Assembly (NCBI GenBank): GCA_032718475.1
Contig: JAUCBJ010002165.1
Location: 1 to 39,262, forward strand
DNA from: Nemertoderma westbladi
Lineage: Eukaryota > Xenacoelomorpha > Nemertodermatida > Nemertodermatidae
DNA length: 39,262 nucleotides
Direction: 5' to 3'
The notes under the pieces are model-generated. The model was not told where the DNA came from and ran no database searches. It saw only the letters and a list, made by a program, of their open reading frames with translations. A program made the translations under genes and the position numbers. Shown here in pieces: positions 21,816 to 30,944 of this stretch; position 1 is the stretch's first letter; each line of letters begins with the position of its first letter.

Positions 21816-22805
21816 CAGTATGTCGTGTACGGTGACTCAGAACCATTTGAAGTGTTATGGGGCGTCCTCCAAGGAGACACACTTGCACCATTCTTGTTTA
21901 TTATTGTGGTTGACTATGTTCTACGCATGTCCTTAGATCATCATAATGATGATGGGGTGATGATAACTCCACCTACTGGCTCCAGAAGTCGAGGAAATCC
22001 TGCCAAGTACCTAACTGATCTAGACTTTGCTGATGACTTAGGAGTACTCTCAGAATCATTAGAGGGAGCCCAACGGCTCCTCAGCTCATTAGAACATGCT
22101 GCTTCTAGTGTTGGTCTTTTTATTAACTCCAGAAAGACCAAAATTCTGACCGTTAACTTTGAAAGTCCTCAGCAAGTCTCTGATCGGATGAGCATAAGCT
22201 CAAAGGATGGTATGCTTGAGAATGTGGACGACTTCTGCTACCTGGGATCATGGATCCGGAAGTCAGGTGAGGACCTTCGAATACGAAAGGGAAAGGCATG
22301 GGCAGCCATGAATAGGCTTTCCAGGATTTGGAAGTCACCGAGAATTAATCGGAAACTTAAGGTCCGATTATTTAGAGCAGCAGTAGTTCCAGTACTCCTC
22401 TACGGGAGTCCATGCTGGGCTCTAACTGCCGAGGACACCAAATCTCTGGATGGCACATTCACAAGAATGCTACGCCGGGTTCATTGTGTCAAGTACAATG
22501 CACACATCTCCAACCAGACACTATATAACATTGGAGGTGTCTCATTGGTTCCCCCAAGCTTGACACTAGAACAAAATCGCCTCCGCTTTGCAGGGCATTG
22601 CTTTCGCCGTGAGGACCAGCCAGTGCATAATCTTGTACTTTGGCAGCCTCATGGAGTGAATAAGCATGGTGGACAGCCCATGACTTTCTTGAGACGCATC
22701 TTAAAGGACACTGGCCTTAAAGATGCGGATGATCTAGCAAATGTCATGGGTGATAGGGAGTTGTGGCGGTGCAATTTTGTTGACAAGCCGGCACAGCATT
22801 CTTAA
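21816..22805 (+). CDS. non-LTR retrotransposon (LINE) reverse transcriptase, 5'-truncated
   Basis: Open frame of ~329 codons to TAA. It covers the C-terminal half of a LINE RT: GVLQGDTLAPFLF (start of the palm), the catalytic DFADD motif (~67-71, counting from 21825), GLFINSRKTK (~97-106), CYLGSWI (~138-144), a basic KGKAWAAMNRLSRIWKS thumb segment, VVPVLLYGSPCWAL (~187-200), and a C-terminal region with H and C residues (AGHCFRRED). The enzyme copies LINE RNA at a nicked target. No endonuclease domain, fingers or ATG is present: the frame begins in TCTG-rich repeat, so the copy is dead on arrival though otherwise intact. The motif style resembles RTE-like elements of invertebrates; I am not certain of the clade. 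Confidence 0.9.
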   Translation, partial: QYVVYGDSEPFEVLWGVLQGDTLAPFLFIIVVDYVLRMSLDHHNDDGVMITPPTGSRSRGNPAKYLTDLDFADDLGVLSESLEGAQRLLSSLEHAASSVGLFINSRKTKILTVNFESPQQVSDRMSISSKDGMLENVDDFCYLGSWIRKSGEDLRIRKGKAWAAMNRLSRIWKSPRINRKLKVRLFRAAVVPVLLYGSPCWALTAEDTKSLDGTFTRMLRRVHCVKYNAHISNQTLYNIGGVSLVPPSLTLEQNRLRFAGHCFRREDQPVHNLVLWQPHGVNKHGGQPMTFLRRILKDTGLKDADDLANVMGDRELWRCNFVDKPAQHS

Positions 22806-22864
22806 AAATGCAGCTGCAATGCAGCATGCCGATCCTAGTAGTATGTCGTGAGTCGAGCAGGCGT

Positions 22865-23445
22865 GAAATCTGACATCATAAATGAAATCAGAAAACCCCC
22901 ATGGCGAATGTTTTTATTACATAACATGCTTAATATTTTTGACAAACAGACTGACAGACAAACAGAAATACGCTTCCTTATTTTTTGACAGAAAGACTGA
23001 CAGATAAACATACATACATACAGACACAGACAGCCAAAAGTTGGTCAGTCGTGAAAACTGACATCAGAAATGAGATCAGAGACCTTGAAAACCCCCGTGG
23101 CGAATGTTTTTATTACATAATATGCTTCCTTATTTTTTGACATACAGACTGACAGACATACAAACAGACATACATACAGACACAGACAGCCTAGAGTTGG
23201 TCAGTCGTAAAAACTGACATCAGAAATGAGATCAGCTACCTGGAAAAACCCCCACAGCGAATGTTTTTATTACATAATAATGCTTCCTTATTTTTTGACA
23301 GATAGGCAAACAAACATACATACAGACACGGACAGCCTAGAGTTGGTCAGTCCTAAAAACTGACTTCAGAAAAGAAATCAGAGACCTGGAAAACCCCATA
23401 GCGAATGTTTTTATTGCATAATATGCTTCCTCATTTTTTGACGGC
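22865..23445. repeat. ~150-bp repeat array, inverted relative to 21247-21815
   Basis: Four units in reverse-complement orientation (CCCCCATGGCGAATG at 22897, related words at 23093, 23248 and 23395, with CAGCCTAGAGTTGGTCAGTC between). Together with 21247-21815 it forms inverted arrays of nearly 0.6 kb on each side of the RT fragment. Confidence 0.85.
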
Positions 23446-23787
23446 AGTGATTTTTTATGTCCTTTTATTTGACTTTTTTTTGTCCTTTTTTTTTTACGAA
23501 TTATGCATAATGACTTTTGTTGTCCTTTTAATGACTTTTATTGTCCTTTTAATGACTTTTTATGTATGTATTTGTCAGACTGATGATTTCTGGACTGTCA
23601 GACAGTTGATTTCACTATGCCTGTGCCAAAACATTCCATGATTCCATGATTTATAGACTATGAGATAGATTTCCATATGCGCCTGTGGTAAAAAGACTCT
23701 ATATTTAATAGTTTGTGGTTGTTGTCGATAATCGATTACCACATGACGTAGCAAAACACTCATTTTATAGCCAAAAACAATTACCAA
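23446..23787. other. no gene seen; T-rich TGTCCTTTT repeats
   Basis: Contains several GACTTTTNTTGTCCTTTTA-like words at 23450-23575. GATTTTTTATGTCC at ~23450 recurs inverted at ~25876 (GGACATAAAAAATC), so the two sites bracket the 68-bp array. Short ORFs here look accidental. Confidence 0.5.
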
Positions 23788-25503
23788 TTGATGGAAAGGA
23801 GCAAGTTAAGGCCGAGTTTTCTAACCAAAACAATAAACAGTCACTTTACCAAATCAGGGAAAGGAGCAGGTTACAGAGACGGGATTTTCTAACCAAAACA
23901 ATAAACGATCACTTAACTAATTGAGGGAAAGGAGCAGGTTACAGAGGCGGGATTTTCTAACCAAAACAATAAACGATCACTTAACTTATTGAGGGAAAGG
24001 AGCAGGTTACAGAGTCGGGATTTTCTAACCAAAACAATAAACGATCATTTAACTAATTGAGGGAAAGGGACAGGTTACAGAGGCGGAATTTTCTAACCAA
24101 AACAATAAACGATCACTTAACTAATTGAGGGAAAGGAGCAGGTTACAGAGGCGGGATTTTCTAACCAAAACAATAAACGGTCATTTAACTAATTGAGGGA
24201 AAGGGGCAGGTTACAGAGGCGGGCCTTTCTAACCAAAACAATAAACGGTCACTTTACCAATTCAGGGAAAGGAGCAGGTTACAGAGGCGGGATTTTCTAA
24301 CCAAAACAATAAACGATCATTTAACTAATTGAGGGAAAGGGGCAGGTTACAGAGGCGGGATTTTCTAACCAAAACAATAAACGATCATTTAACTAATTGA
24401 GGGAAAGGAGCAGGTTACAGAGACGGGATTTTCTAACCAAAACAATAAACGATAACATTACCAATTGAGAGAAAGGGGCAGGTTACAGAGGCGGGATTTT
24501 CTATCCAAAACAATAAACGATAACATTACCAATTGAGGGAAAGGAGCAGGTTACAGAGACGGGATTTTCTAACCAAAACAATAAACGATCACTTAACTTA
24601 TTGAGGGAAAGGAGCAGGTTACAGAGTCGGGATTTTCTAACCAAAACAATAAACGATCATTTAACTAATTGAGGGAAAGGAGCAGGTTACAGAGACGGGA
24701 TTTTCTAACCAAAACAATAAACGATAACATTACCAATTGAGAGAAAGGGGCAGGTTACAGAGGCGGGATTTTCTAACCAAAACAATAAACGATCATTTAA
24801 CTAATTGAGGGAAAGGAGCAGGTTACAGAGACGGGATTTTCTAACCAAAACAATAAACGATAACATTACCAATTGAGAGAAAGGGGCAGGTTACAGAGGC
24901 GGGATTTTCTATCCAAAACAATAAACGATAACATTACCAATTGAGGGAAAGGAGCAGGTTACAGAGACGGGATTTTCTAACCAAAACAATAAACGATCAC
25001 TTAACTTATTGAGGGAAAGGAGCAGGTTACAGAGTCGGGATTTTCTAACCAAAACAATAAACGATCATTTAACTAATTGAGGGAAAGGAGCAGGTTACAG
25101 AGACGGGATTTTCTAACCAAAACAATAAACGATAACATTACCAATTGCGAGAAAGGGGCAGGTTACAGAGGCGGGATTTTCTAACCAAAACAATAAACGA
25201 TCATTTAACTAATTGAGGGAAAGGAGCAGGTTACAGAGACGGGATTTTCTAACCAAAACAATAAACGATAACATTACCAATTGAGAGAAAGGGGCAGGTT
25301 ACAGAGGCGGGATTTTCTATCCAAAACAATAAACGATAACATTACCAATTGAGGGAAAGGAGCAGGTTACAGAGGCGGGATTTTCTAACCAAAACAATAA
25401 ACGATCACTTAACTAATTGATGGAAAGGAGCAGGTTAAGGCCGGATTTTCTAACCAAAACAATAAACAGTCACTTTACCAAATCAGGGAAAGGAGCAGGT
25501 TAT
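23788..25503. repeat. 68-bp satellite array, about 25 copies, with a higher-order repeat
   Basis: Monomer: GAGGGAAAGGAGCAGGTTAC, AGAGGCGGGATTTTCT, AACCAAAACAATAAAC and a variable ~20-base tail. Units fall every 68 bases (23923, 23991 and so on). Distinct variants (TTCTATCC, GAGTCGGG, GATAACATTACC, GAGAGAAAGGGGC) recur in the same order at a 408-base period (6 monomers) between about 24470 and 25360; for example the AGAGTCGGG units at ~24624 and ~25031. The same two conserved boxes occur in the arrays at 32655-33222 and in the lone unit at 35758. Confidence 0.95.
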
Positions 25504-26176
25504 CCGTAACACTACTCAGACAGTAGTCATGATCCATTATTGATTATAAAACTAATACAGTAATAGGCCTAAATTATGTGAAAGGTATATCCACATTTTC
25601 CACAATCCTGCAATCCAGTTTGGCCTATCAATTATTTAAAATTTATTAGCACAACCGGTAGTCCTACCATTACCGTATTTAAATGGTAGGCTACACAGTA
25701 GGCCTATAGCAGTACCGGTACCGGTACTAAAATACAGAAATACCTGCTTTATACCTACATCTGTACATACAATACAGCAAAATAGTGCTATATATACTAA
25801 TACCGGTACTGATAGCCTGAGAGAACAGCAGTAGAGAAACCGGTAGCATGGAACCTAACATTAGACTTTTGGAGGACATAAAAAATCAAAAAAAAAAGGA
25901 CAAAAAAAGGATTTAAACGGACAATAAAAATTATTGCGTTTTTTGACAGACGGACAGACGGACTGACCAGACATTTTATTACCAGTCTGCCAGTACCGGC
26001 AGGCCTTTATATTCCATTAGGCCTATACTTACTGCCCTACAGCCCTACCAAAAACCAAAATAACCAATTAAAATTTGAAATTGCCGCTTAATTTTGTTAT
26101 GAGGAAGAGTACTGAACATGTAATGGGTGTGTCAGCTATCAGACTGACATGACGTTGTGTAGGTGGCAAGGACAAC
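25504..26176. other. no gene seen; repeat-rich spacer
   Basis: Contains many CCGGTA words (25712-25727 and others), TAGGCCTA at 25564, 25699 and 26018, an A-rich GGACATAAAAAATC block at ~25876 and GACAGACGGACAGACGG at ~25946 (TCTG-type repeat, reverse sense). No ORF with protein features. Confidence 0.5.
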
Positions 26177-26363
26177 ACAAGCGGGTCATTACCGAACACT
26201 TTGAAATGGCAGAATGGCTGCGGGGCGGGAAATTCGAATATTTGCCGGTTAAGTATAGCAGTGTGCGGTGTGCGGTATTACTGTATTATGCCTAGGACTA
26301 TCTGCTATCTCTGTATCTAGCTATCTGCTTGATATCTGGATACAGGGATATGTCCAGATGTCG

Positions 26364-26551
26364 TAAATATTACTGTCAGACTGTAGGCCTACCGATGTTA
26401 TTGATCAGTTGATACAAGTGATATATGGAGTATGGACGATTATTATTGCACATTGTGTAATATAAATATTACTGTCAGACTGTAGGCCTACCGATGTTAT
26501 TGATACAGTGATATATGGAGTATGGACGATTATTATTGCGCATTGTGTAAT
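26364..26551. repeat. ~90-bp tandem duplication of the zinc-finger gene start
   Basis: The sequence from AATATTACTGTCAGACTGTA to the ATG and first codons is present twice with a 90-base offset (ATG at 26432 and 26522). The first copy stops after MDDYYCTLCNINITVRL because it runs into the repeated leader; the second continues into a complete zinc finger. The two leaders differ by a small indel near 26405. Confidence 0.85.
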
Positions 26552-27461
26552 AGAAGCTTTTCCCGACAATCGAACTTTAATGCCCACCAACGTAATGTTC
26601 ACAACGCGTATATAGAAGCCAAAGTAGGAAGAAGAAGGTCGGATGGTGCCAATACGAGTACCGGTACCGCTACTACATACTACAGTTCGTACGCCTATTA
26701 TCTGCACCATTTGTGGATCGAGTTTTACAAGAAATTCTACGTTATACGCACATGGAAGAACGGTGCACAATATGATAAATAAGTTTTCGCGTGGGCGGAA
26801 ACAAAAGAGCGAATCATCCAAAATCGCTCAAGCTGATCAGGGCTCTTTACGTAATTTAATACATTGTCCTGCGAAAGGGAGTTGCAACTTCCACTGCAAA
26901 CGAAGAAATGATCTTATACAGCATTTTGCCGATGAACATGAAAGCGAGTTGCTTGAAGAGCGGAAATTAAGTTTTCAGTCAAAATCGGAGTTTTACACTT
27001 GGAAACAAGAGGAAGAATCGTCTACCCAACAGAGGTACAATTCTAATACCGGGCCCAGAAAGATAGTTAGCGAGGAAACTGTTGTGAGATACTTTACCTG
27101 CCTTAGAAGTGGAAACTACAAACCCCAAAATACTAAGAAAGAATCGAATGTTCAAGGATCATGTAAAATTAATAGTTTTTGTCCCGGGGCAATTACTGCA
27201 CGCTTTCATAATTCAGGTTCGTTATTATTTATGGGGAAGTTAGAAACCATTAATGACCAGGAAACACTCCTTTCTGTTGAGGAGAAAGCCAAATCCTTGC
27301 TGCCATTTGTGACGGCTCTAAGATCAAAGCCAAAACTACCCGTAATTCCTCTCAGTAAATCTCCTGTAAATAAGAAATCAGTTTTGCAGCGGCGTCTGTT
27401 TTCAACAAAGAAGCGAAGAGCAATTAAATCCACCCGTTTATTAAAGCCAGACATGCGCTGA
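26522..27461 (+). CDS. C2H2 zinc-finger protein with partial FLYWCH/FAR1-like domain, frameshifted
   Basis: Two overlapping frames make one recognisable gene. Frame A from 26522 has finger 1 (YYCALC...H-x4-H; C6, C9, H22, H27). Frame B (ATG 26643, 272 residues) has finger 2 (IICTIC...AHGRTVH; C21, C24, H37, H42) and a degenerate third finger (CNFHCKRRNDLIQHFADEH). It then has ~109-195 with SKSEFYTWKQEEESS, RYFTCLRSGNY, QGSCKINSFCPGAITAR, the pattern of the FLYWCH/FAR1-type zinc domain found in MULE transposases and derived proteins. That domain lacks its usual final His pair, and the remaining ~75 residues are basic and unrecognised. Frames A and B differ by one base in a CCGGTA-rich stretch (~26640-26670), so an indel, or initiation at 26643, is needed. 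Lying inside the TIR element, it is probably a captured or remnant DNA-binding subunit. Confidence 0.7.
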
Positions 27462-27871
27462 GCAATGGTTGATTAAACAATGCTTAGAGAATAAACAGCC
27501 AACCACTAATACATCGCGTTGCTCTCATCTATCTGACCATGGATATAATGAGCCTATCGCAAGCGAAACAAATTGTGACCATTTATATTTAATATAGAAA
27601 ATGGATTGAATGGGTTGGATAGAAAAATTAGTTTTTAGTAGTATACCAGCCCTTAATATTCTTTGCTGGAATTAATAAATAATTAACTAAAGACCGTGCA
27701 AGCCCTTGTAAGAAGACATTCCGAGTTTCCAATTAATTATAATATAACAATTATTTATTCAGTTACATTTTTTTTGGCGTATTTCATTCAAATATATAGT
27801 AAAATGGTATATTAAAATCTTAATTAAAAATAACAAACATATAAAATAACTAAACTAAACTACTAAGTATC

Positions 27872-27900
<29 letters not shown>
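27872..27900. repeat. poly-G run, 29 bases
   Basis: Uninterrupted G tract directly adjoining the hAT-like remnant on its left. Length may be unreliable in sequencing. A second run of 20 G lies at 30181-30200. Confidence 0.95.
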
Positions 27901-27903
<3 letters not shown>

Positions 27904-28053
27904 GGGACCGTGGACCACCTCGTAGAGTCCCTCGTTATTGCTGAACATACAGATTGGTAGTTAATTAGCAAAATTTATTGAACATCAAGGGGGCCCCAGG
28001 GGTTGAGGGCCTCGGTAGGGGAGCCACGGGCCAATAAAGGTTGAGAACCACTG
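27901..28053. mobile_element. hAT-like MITE remnant
   Basis: The right end reads AAGGTTGAGAACCACTG (ends 28053), the reverse complement of CAGTGGTTCTCAACCTT, the classic hAT/Charlie-type terminal repeat. The left terminus is not found; the poly-G run takes its place. No coding capacity. Nested inside the larger TIR element. Confidence 0.55.
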
Positions 28054-28129
28054 CTCTAAAATATAAATCGGTTTTATCAACATAGCATCGGCTTGTAAAT
28101 GATTAACGAGAAGTAGCAAAAAATCTTAG

Positions 28130-28205
28130 TCCATCCAAGGGCTTGAACTCGTAAATTTAATGATAAACTACAAACGGATTGTCCACTAGACCATCAGACA
28201 TTTAG
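28130..28205 (-). ncRNA. degenerate tRNA-like sequence
   Basis: Read on the minus strand it has a box-A-like TGGTCTAGTGG and a box-B-like GAGTTCAAGCCC at tRNA-like spacing. I cannot fold complete acceptor and T stems, so it is a tRNA-derived remnant or SINE head rather than a working tRNA. Confidence 0.35.
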
Positions 28206-28549
28206 AAGAATGCTTGTATATCGAGGGATAACAGTGTATCGGATTTTAAGTTATAACAGCTAGCTCGGCTAACCTTACAGGCTAGGCCCACAGTCTGACA
28301 GTAATATTTACGACTTCTGGACATATCCCTGTATCCAGATATCATGCAGATAGCTAGATAGCAGATAGCAGGATAGTCCTAGGCATAATACAGTAATACC
28401 GCACACTGCTATACTTAACCGGCAAATATTCGAATTTCCCGCCCCGCAGCCATTCTGCCATTTCAAAGTGTTCGATAATGACCCGCTTGTAGGACTACTA
28501 TCAGGCCTCCCAGAGTTTCCTGTTTTCCTTTTTTTTCCTTTTTTTTTTT

Positions 28550-28740
28550 AGAACGTTTGTTCTAGAACATATTTTTTTTAAAAATGAGGAGCTAACATGT
28601 TCTGGAACATTTTCTATACAAATAGTAATAAAAACTAGCTACTAAAAAATATTTATAGAAGGAAGTAGGATGTCGGAACCAGTGTTGAAATTACTAGCTA
28701 AACCTATCTAAAACACTAGCTACCATATAATTTTGTATCT
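28550..28740. repeat. relative of the TTCTAGAA/actagcta hairpin family
   Basis: Contains TTCTAGAA (28560-28567), a diverged TTCTGGAA (~28600), and ACTAGCTA words at ~28635, 28691 and 28722, as in the 840-1880 block. Probably a decayed member of that MITE family, just outside the TIR element. Confidence 0.55.
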
Positions 28741-28842
28741 TACTTAATGAGGAGACTTCAATTACGTCCATTGACCAAATTACAGCAAATGAAAAATCAT
28801 AGAACTCTCCCCATATCAAAATCTCAAAATATTGTTAAAAAA

Positions 28843-28869
28843 AACTGGCCTCTTTTTAAGAGGCCAGTT
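28843..28869. other. perfect 12-bp hairpin
   Basis: AACTGGCCTCTT and AAGAGGCCAGTT are exact inverted repeats separated by TTT. It looks like a bacterial terminator stem but stands alone in eukaryotic non-coding DNA; role unknown. Confidence 0.8.
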
Positions 28870-29116
28870 CAAGTGACCTGTTCGGCCGTATAAATATAGT
28901 AGGCCATGATAAAGTACTAAAACTAAACTGTGGGCAATCGATTATAGTTACATATTTACCCGTCAAATTTTTAGAAATGTTCTAGCTAGCTCTACTGTAT
29001 AACTATGTGACCAGTTTTCCAAAACCTAGTCCGCCAAAATCAAACTCAGTATACTTTGACTTGTAATGCAGTCCTTCATTATTGACATGTTCAGTTCACC
29101 ATCACACTTTAACTAA

Positions 29117-29561
29117 CTAATTCCAAAAACCAATTATATTTCTTAGAAATATTCGCCAAAGTCGTTGAATCAATTCATTGACTCTGTCTATGGGAACTCC
29201 TTTGGGTTGAGCCAATGGACGTGGGATGCCCATAGTGGCATTGCGCTTCAATAAGTTGACTCCCCACAGCCACATATCCTCCCCACAGCCACATATCCTC
29301 TCCACAAAGCCATATCCTCCCCACAGCCACATATCCTCCCCACAGCCACATATCCTCCCCACAAAGCCATATATCCTCCCCACAGCCACATATCCTGCCC
29401 ACAGCCACATATCCTCCCCACAGCCACATATCTACCCCACTCAGCCACATATCCTCCCCACACAGCCACATGCCCTCCCCAGTCCACCGCACCTGATCTA
29501 AAACACCACCACCGATATCCTCATCCAAGTTGAAGCCGTAAAACGTGTCTTCCAGTTCCAT
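29117..29561 (-). CDS. possible small two-exon gene split by a minisatellite
   Basis: The ATG at 29561 opens a plausible coding start (MELEDTFYGFNLDEDIGGG, then VLDQ) followed by a donor CAG|GTGCGG (29493/29492). Past the 19-bp minisatellite, a second plausible segment (RNATMGIPRPLAQPKGVP... ending LRNIIGFWN) runs from about 29245 to TAG at 29117, after a possible acceptor TTATTGAAG. Both junctions are phase 0, giving a 65-residue product with the satellite in the intron. Otherwise the 19-bp repeat, not a multiple of three, scrambles the frame and this is a pseudogene. The acceptor lacks a good pyrimidine tract. Product not recognised. Confidence 0.3.
29261..29480. repeat. 19-bp minisatellite, ~11 units
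   Basis: Imperfect repeats of TCCTCCCCACAGCCACATA, some with deletions (CTCCACAAAGCCATA). All three reverse frames give long W/G/Y-rich ORFs because the unit shifts frame each time; these are not real proteins. Confidence 0.92.
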
Positions 29562-29726
29562 TGGCTTTGTATATTCCTAATCGACTGAATTGAGATTCTA
29601 TAGTCAGTAATAGTCAGTATAAAATCTTTCCTAGGGTATTTTGCCTACATGTAAATGCGAACAAACTGAAATTCCCGCCAATATCTACGCATAAGTAATA
29701 GGAAACAACACAGTCCCGCGCATTCC

Positions 29727-29769
29727 TTTGATCAAACATTGATCAAACTTTGATCAAAAGTTGATCAAA
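29727..29769. promoter_or_regulatory. cluster of four TTGATCAA sites
   Basis: TTTGATCAAA (29727), TTGATCAAA (29739), TTTGATCAAA (29749) and TTGATCAAA (29761) lie about one helical turn apart. CTTTGATC matches the TCF/LEF consensus, and each palindrome presents it on both strands. They sit 166-208 bases upstream of the ATG of the possible minus-strand gene at 29561. Function is inference; it may simply be a short tandem repeat. Confidence 0.35.
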
Positions 29770-29877
29770 TATTGAAATGTACCAGGCTTATAAATCCTGC
29801 CATTGAGTTTTTTCAACCAAAGGCGCTGCACTTCAAAGTTTAGATTCCCACTGAGCCGTGTGTCAATCAAGCAGCCC

Positions 29878-30210
29878 CCTCTCTCTCTCTCTCCCTGTGT
29901 GTGTAATGCCCCATGTGCGCTGTAGGATGTCTGCAGAGCACACAGGACACCACGTCACGTCCATATTATACCATAGGTCTGTAAGCTGTAACCGTTATTT
30001 ATACCTGACCGCCTAGGTTATAATAATTCACCGCGATTATCAGAAAATACACAGCCACAATTTATTGAATCTCCACTTGGCGGTAATAAAAGCAAGGGCG
30101 GGCGGGTATGGGCTGAGTGGAGTTTATTTTGAGTTACGCAATGGGTTGGGTGGTGTCTACCTCCTACAACACATTATAATGGGGGGGGGGGGGGGGGGGG
30201 TGGGGGTGGG
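29878..30210. repeat. simple repeats: CT/GT run and G-rich tract
   Basis: (CT)n then (GT)n at about 29878-29904, and G20 followed by TGGGGGTGGG at 30181-30210, which could form a G-quadruplex. ORFs around 30065-30364 translate the G tract and have no protein features. Confidence 0.85.
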
Positions 30211-30736
30211 TGTGCGTGCAGGTACGCAGCTTGTACAATGGTATAGTAATCGTCCACAACAAGAGAGGGGATGGGATAACTGTGGTAATATTGAATGTCT
30301 TGTCTTTACAACGACCTGTAGGCAAGTGTGGTTTGTCGGCCGGAAGGTTAAAACCCTCCATTAATTAAAAATGAATGAGCAGAATGTATAAGATTTTCTA
30401 ATGAAAAACACCCTACCGTTAAATGTAAGGTAAACTGAATAAAAGTGTTACTAAGGCAAAATATCCCATGTACCATATGTTAGAAATAGGGCAGGGTGTT
30501 TTGCCTTTAAATTAATGTACAGTAGGATGTATACCCAATATCTAATGTGTCTGATACCTTTATGCAGGGTGGTTATGTAGTACTGTACTGTACTTGAGTG
30601 AGAGGTATTGGAAGGAGTGTAGTAATCAGTCAGCCTATACTGTCTGACTGTACCGAAACCGAATTTAGTAATTTATTATTTATATTTATTTATTTTAATA
30701 ATGTTTCCACAAGAATCTATTTGACCAACATCTAAC

Positions 30737-30853
30737 ATGCCCCAATGTGTCAAATGCGGCGCGCCTAAAACGTCACTGCCTAAAAGCGGGCAGTTTAAAG
30801 ATACGTGTGAAAGATGCCGTAACAGCGGAAGTACATCGAAACAGAAGTGCTGA
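30737..30853 (+). CDS. 38-residue zinc-ribbon-like small ORF
   Basis: ATG at 30737, TGA at 30851-30853. The peptide starts MPQCVKCGAPKTSLPKSG, then has a second pair, DTCERCRN, giving CxxC-x17-CxxC, a tetra-cysteine pattern able to bind zinc. It ends GSTSKQKC. It lies just upstream of a LINE 3' end, so it may be a piece of a transposon-encoded or unknown protein cut off by the insertion. Product not recognised. Confidence 0.35.
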   Translation: MPQCVKCGAPKTSLPKSGQFKDTCERCRNSGSTSKQKC

Positions 30854-30944
30854 AGGAACACCAACAATCACGAGTGACAATAACTTCGAATATCACGATG
30901 GGAACGATAGAACTCCGCGCGAATCACGTCTGTCGCTTGCGGTA

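Larger units (their letters stand above)
17897..21890. repeat. 1,997-bp direct tandem duplication (two copies)
   Basis: Copy 1 is about 17897-19893 and copy 2 about 19894-21890; every matched base is offset by 1,997. The unit runs from inside MCMBP codons, through its 5' flank and the ~150-bp repeat array, into the first ~75 bases of the LINE RT. The junction (CCATTTGTCC at 19891-19900) joins RT sequence to MCMBP sequence through a 3-base overlap, ATT, shared by both parent sites (GATTTG at 17895 and CCATTC at 21888). The only difference I noticed between copies is C at 18905 against T at 20902, so the event is very recent. Confidence 0.95.
26177..28490. mobile_element. DNA transposon with ~210-bp TIRs carrying a zinc-finger gene (MULE-like?)
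   Basis: The outer ends are inverted copies: ACAAGCGGGTCATTA at 26177 and its reverse complement ending at 28490. The similarity runs ~210 bp inwards on each side (to about 26395 and 28275) with few differences; the left arm has a 7-base duplication (GTGCGGTGTGCGG). The bases just outside, AGGACAAC (26169-26176) and AGGACTAC (28491-28498), match at 7 of 8 positions, as expected of an 8-bp target-site duplication. Long TIRs, an 8-9 bp duplication and a FLYWCH/FAR1-like zinc domain inside fit Mutator-like elements; hAT also makes 8-bp duplications but has short TIRs. No DDE transposase is present, so it is non-autonomous. It contains a nested hAT-like remnant and a poly-G run. Confidence 0.75.

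Noticed and set aside
28843-28869. Rho-independent terminator
   Set aside because: Good stem, but the setting is eukaryotic and no gene ends there.
29175-29561. Long W/G/Y-rich reverse ORFs
   Set aside because: Present in all three reverse frames because of the 19-bp repeat; only the flanking segments look coding.
30065-30364. 99-codon ORF with a poly-glycine stretch
   Set aside because: Glycine run is the G20 tract; the rest has no protein features and lacks a convincing start.
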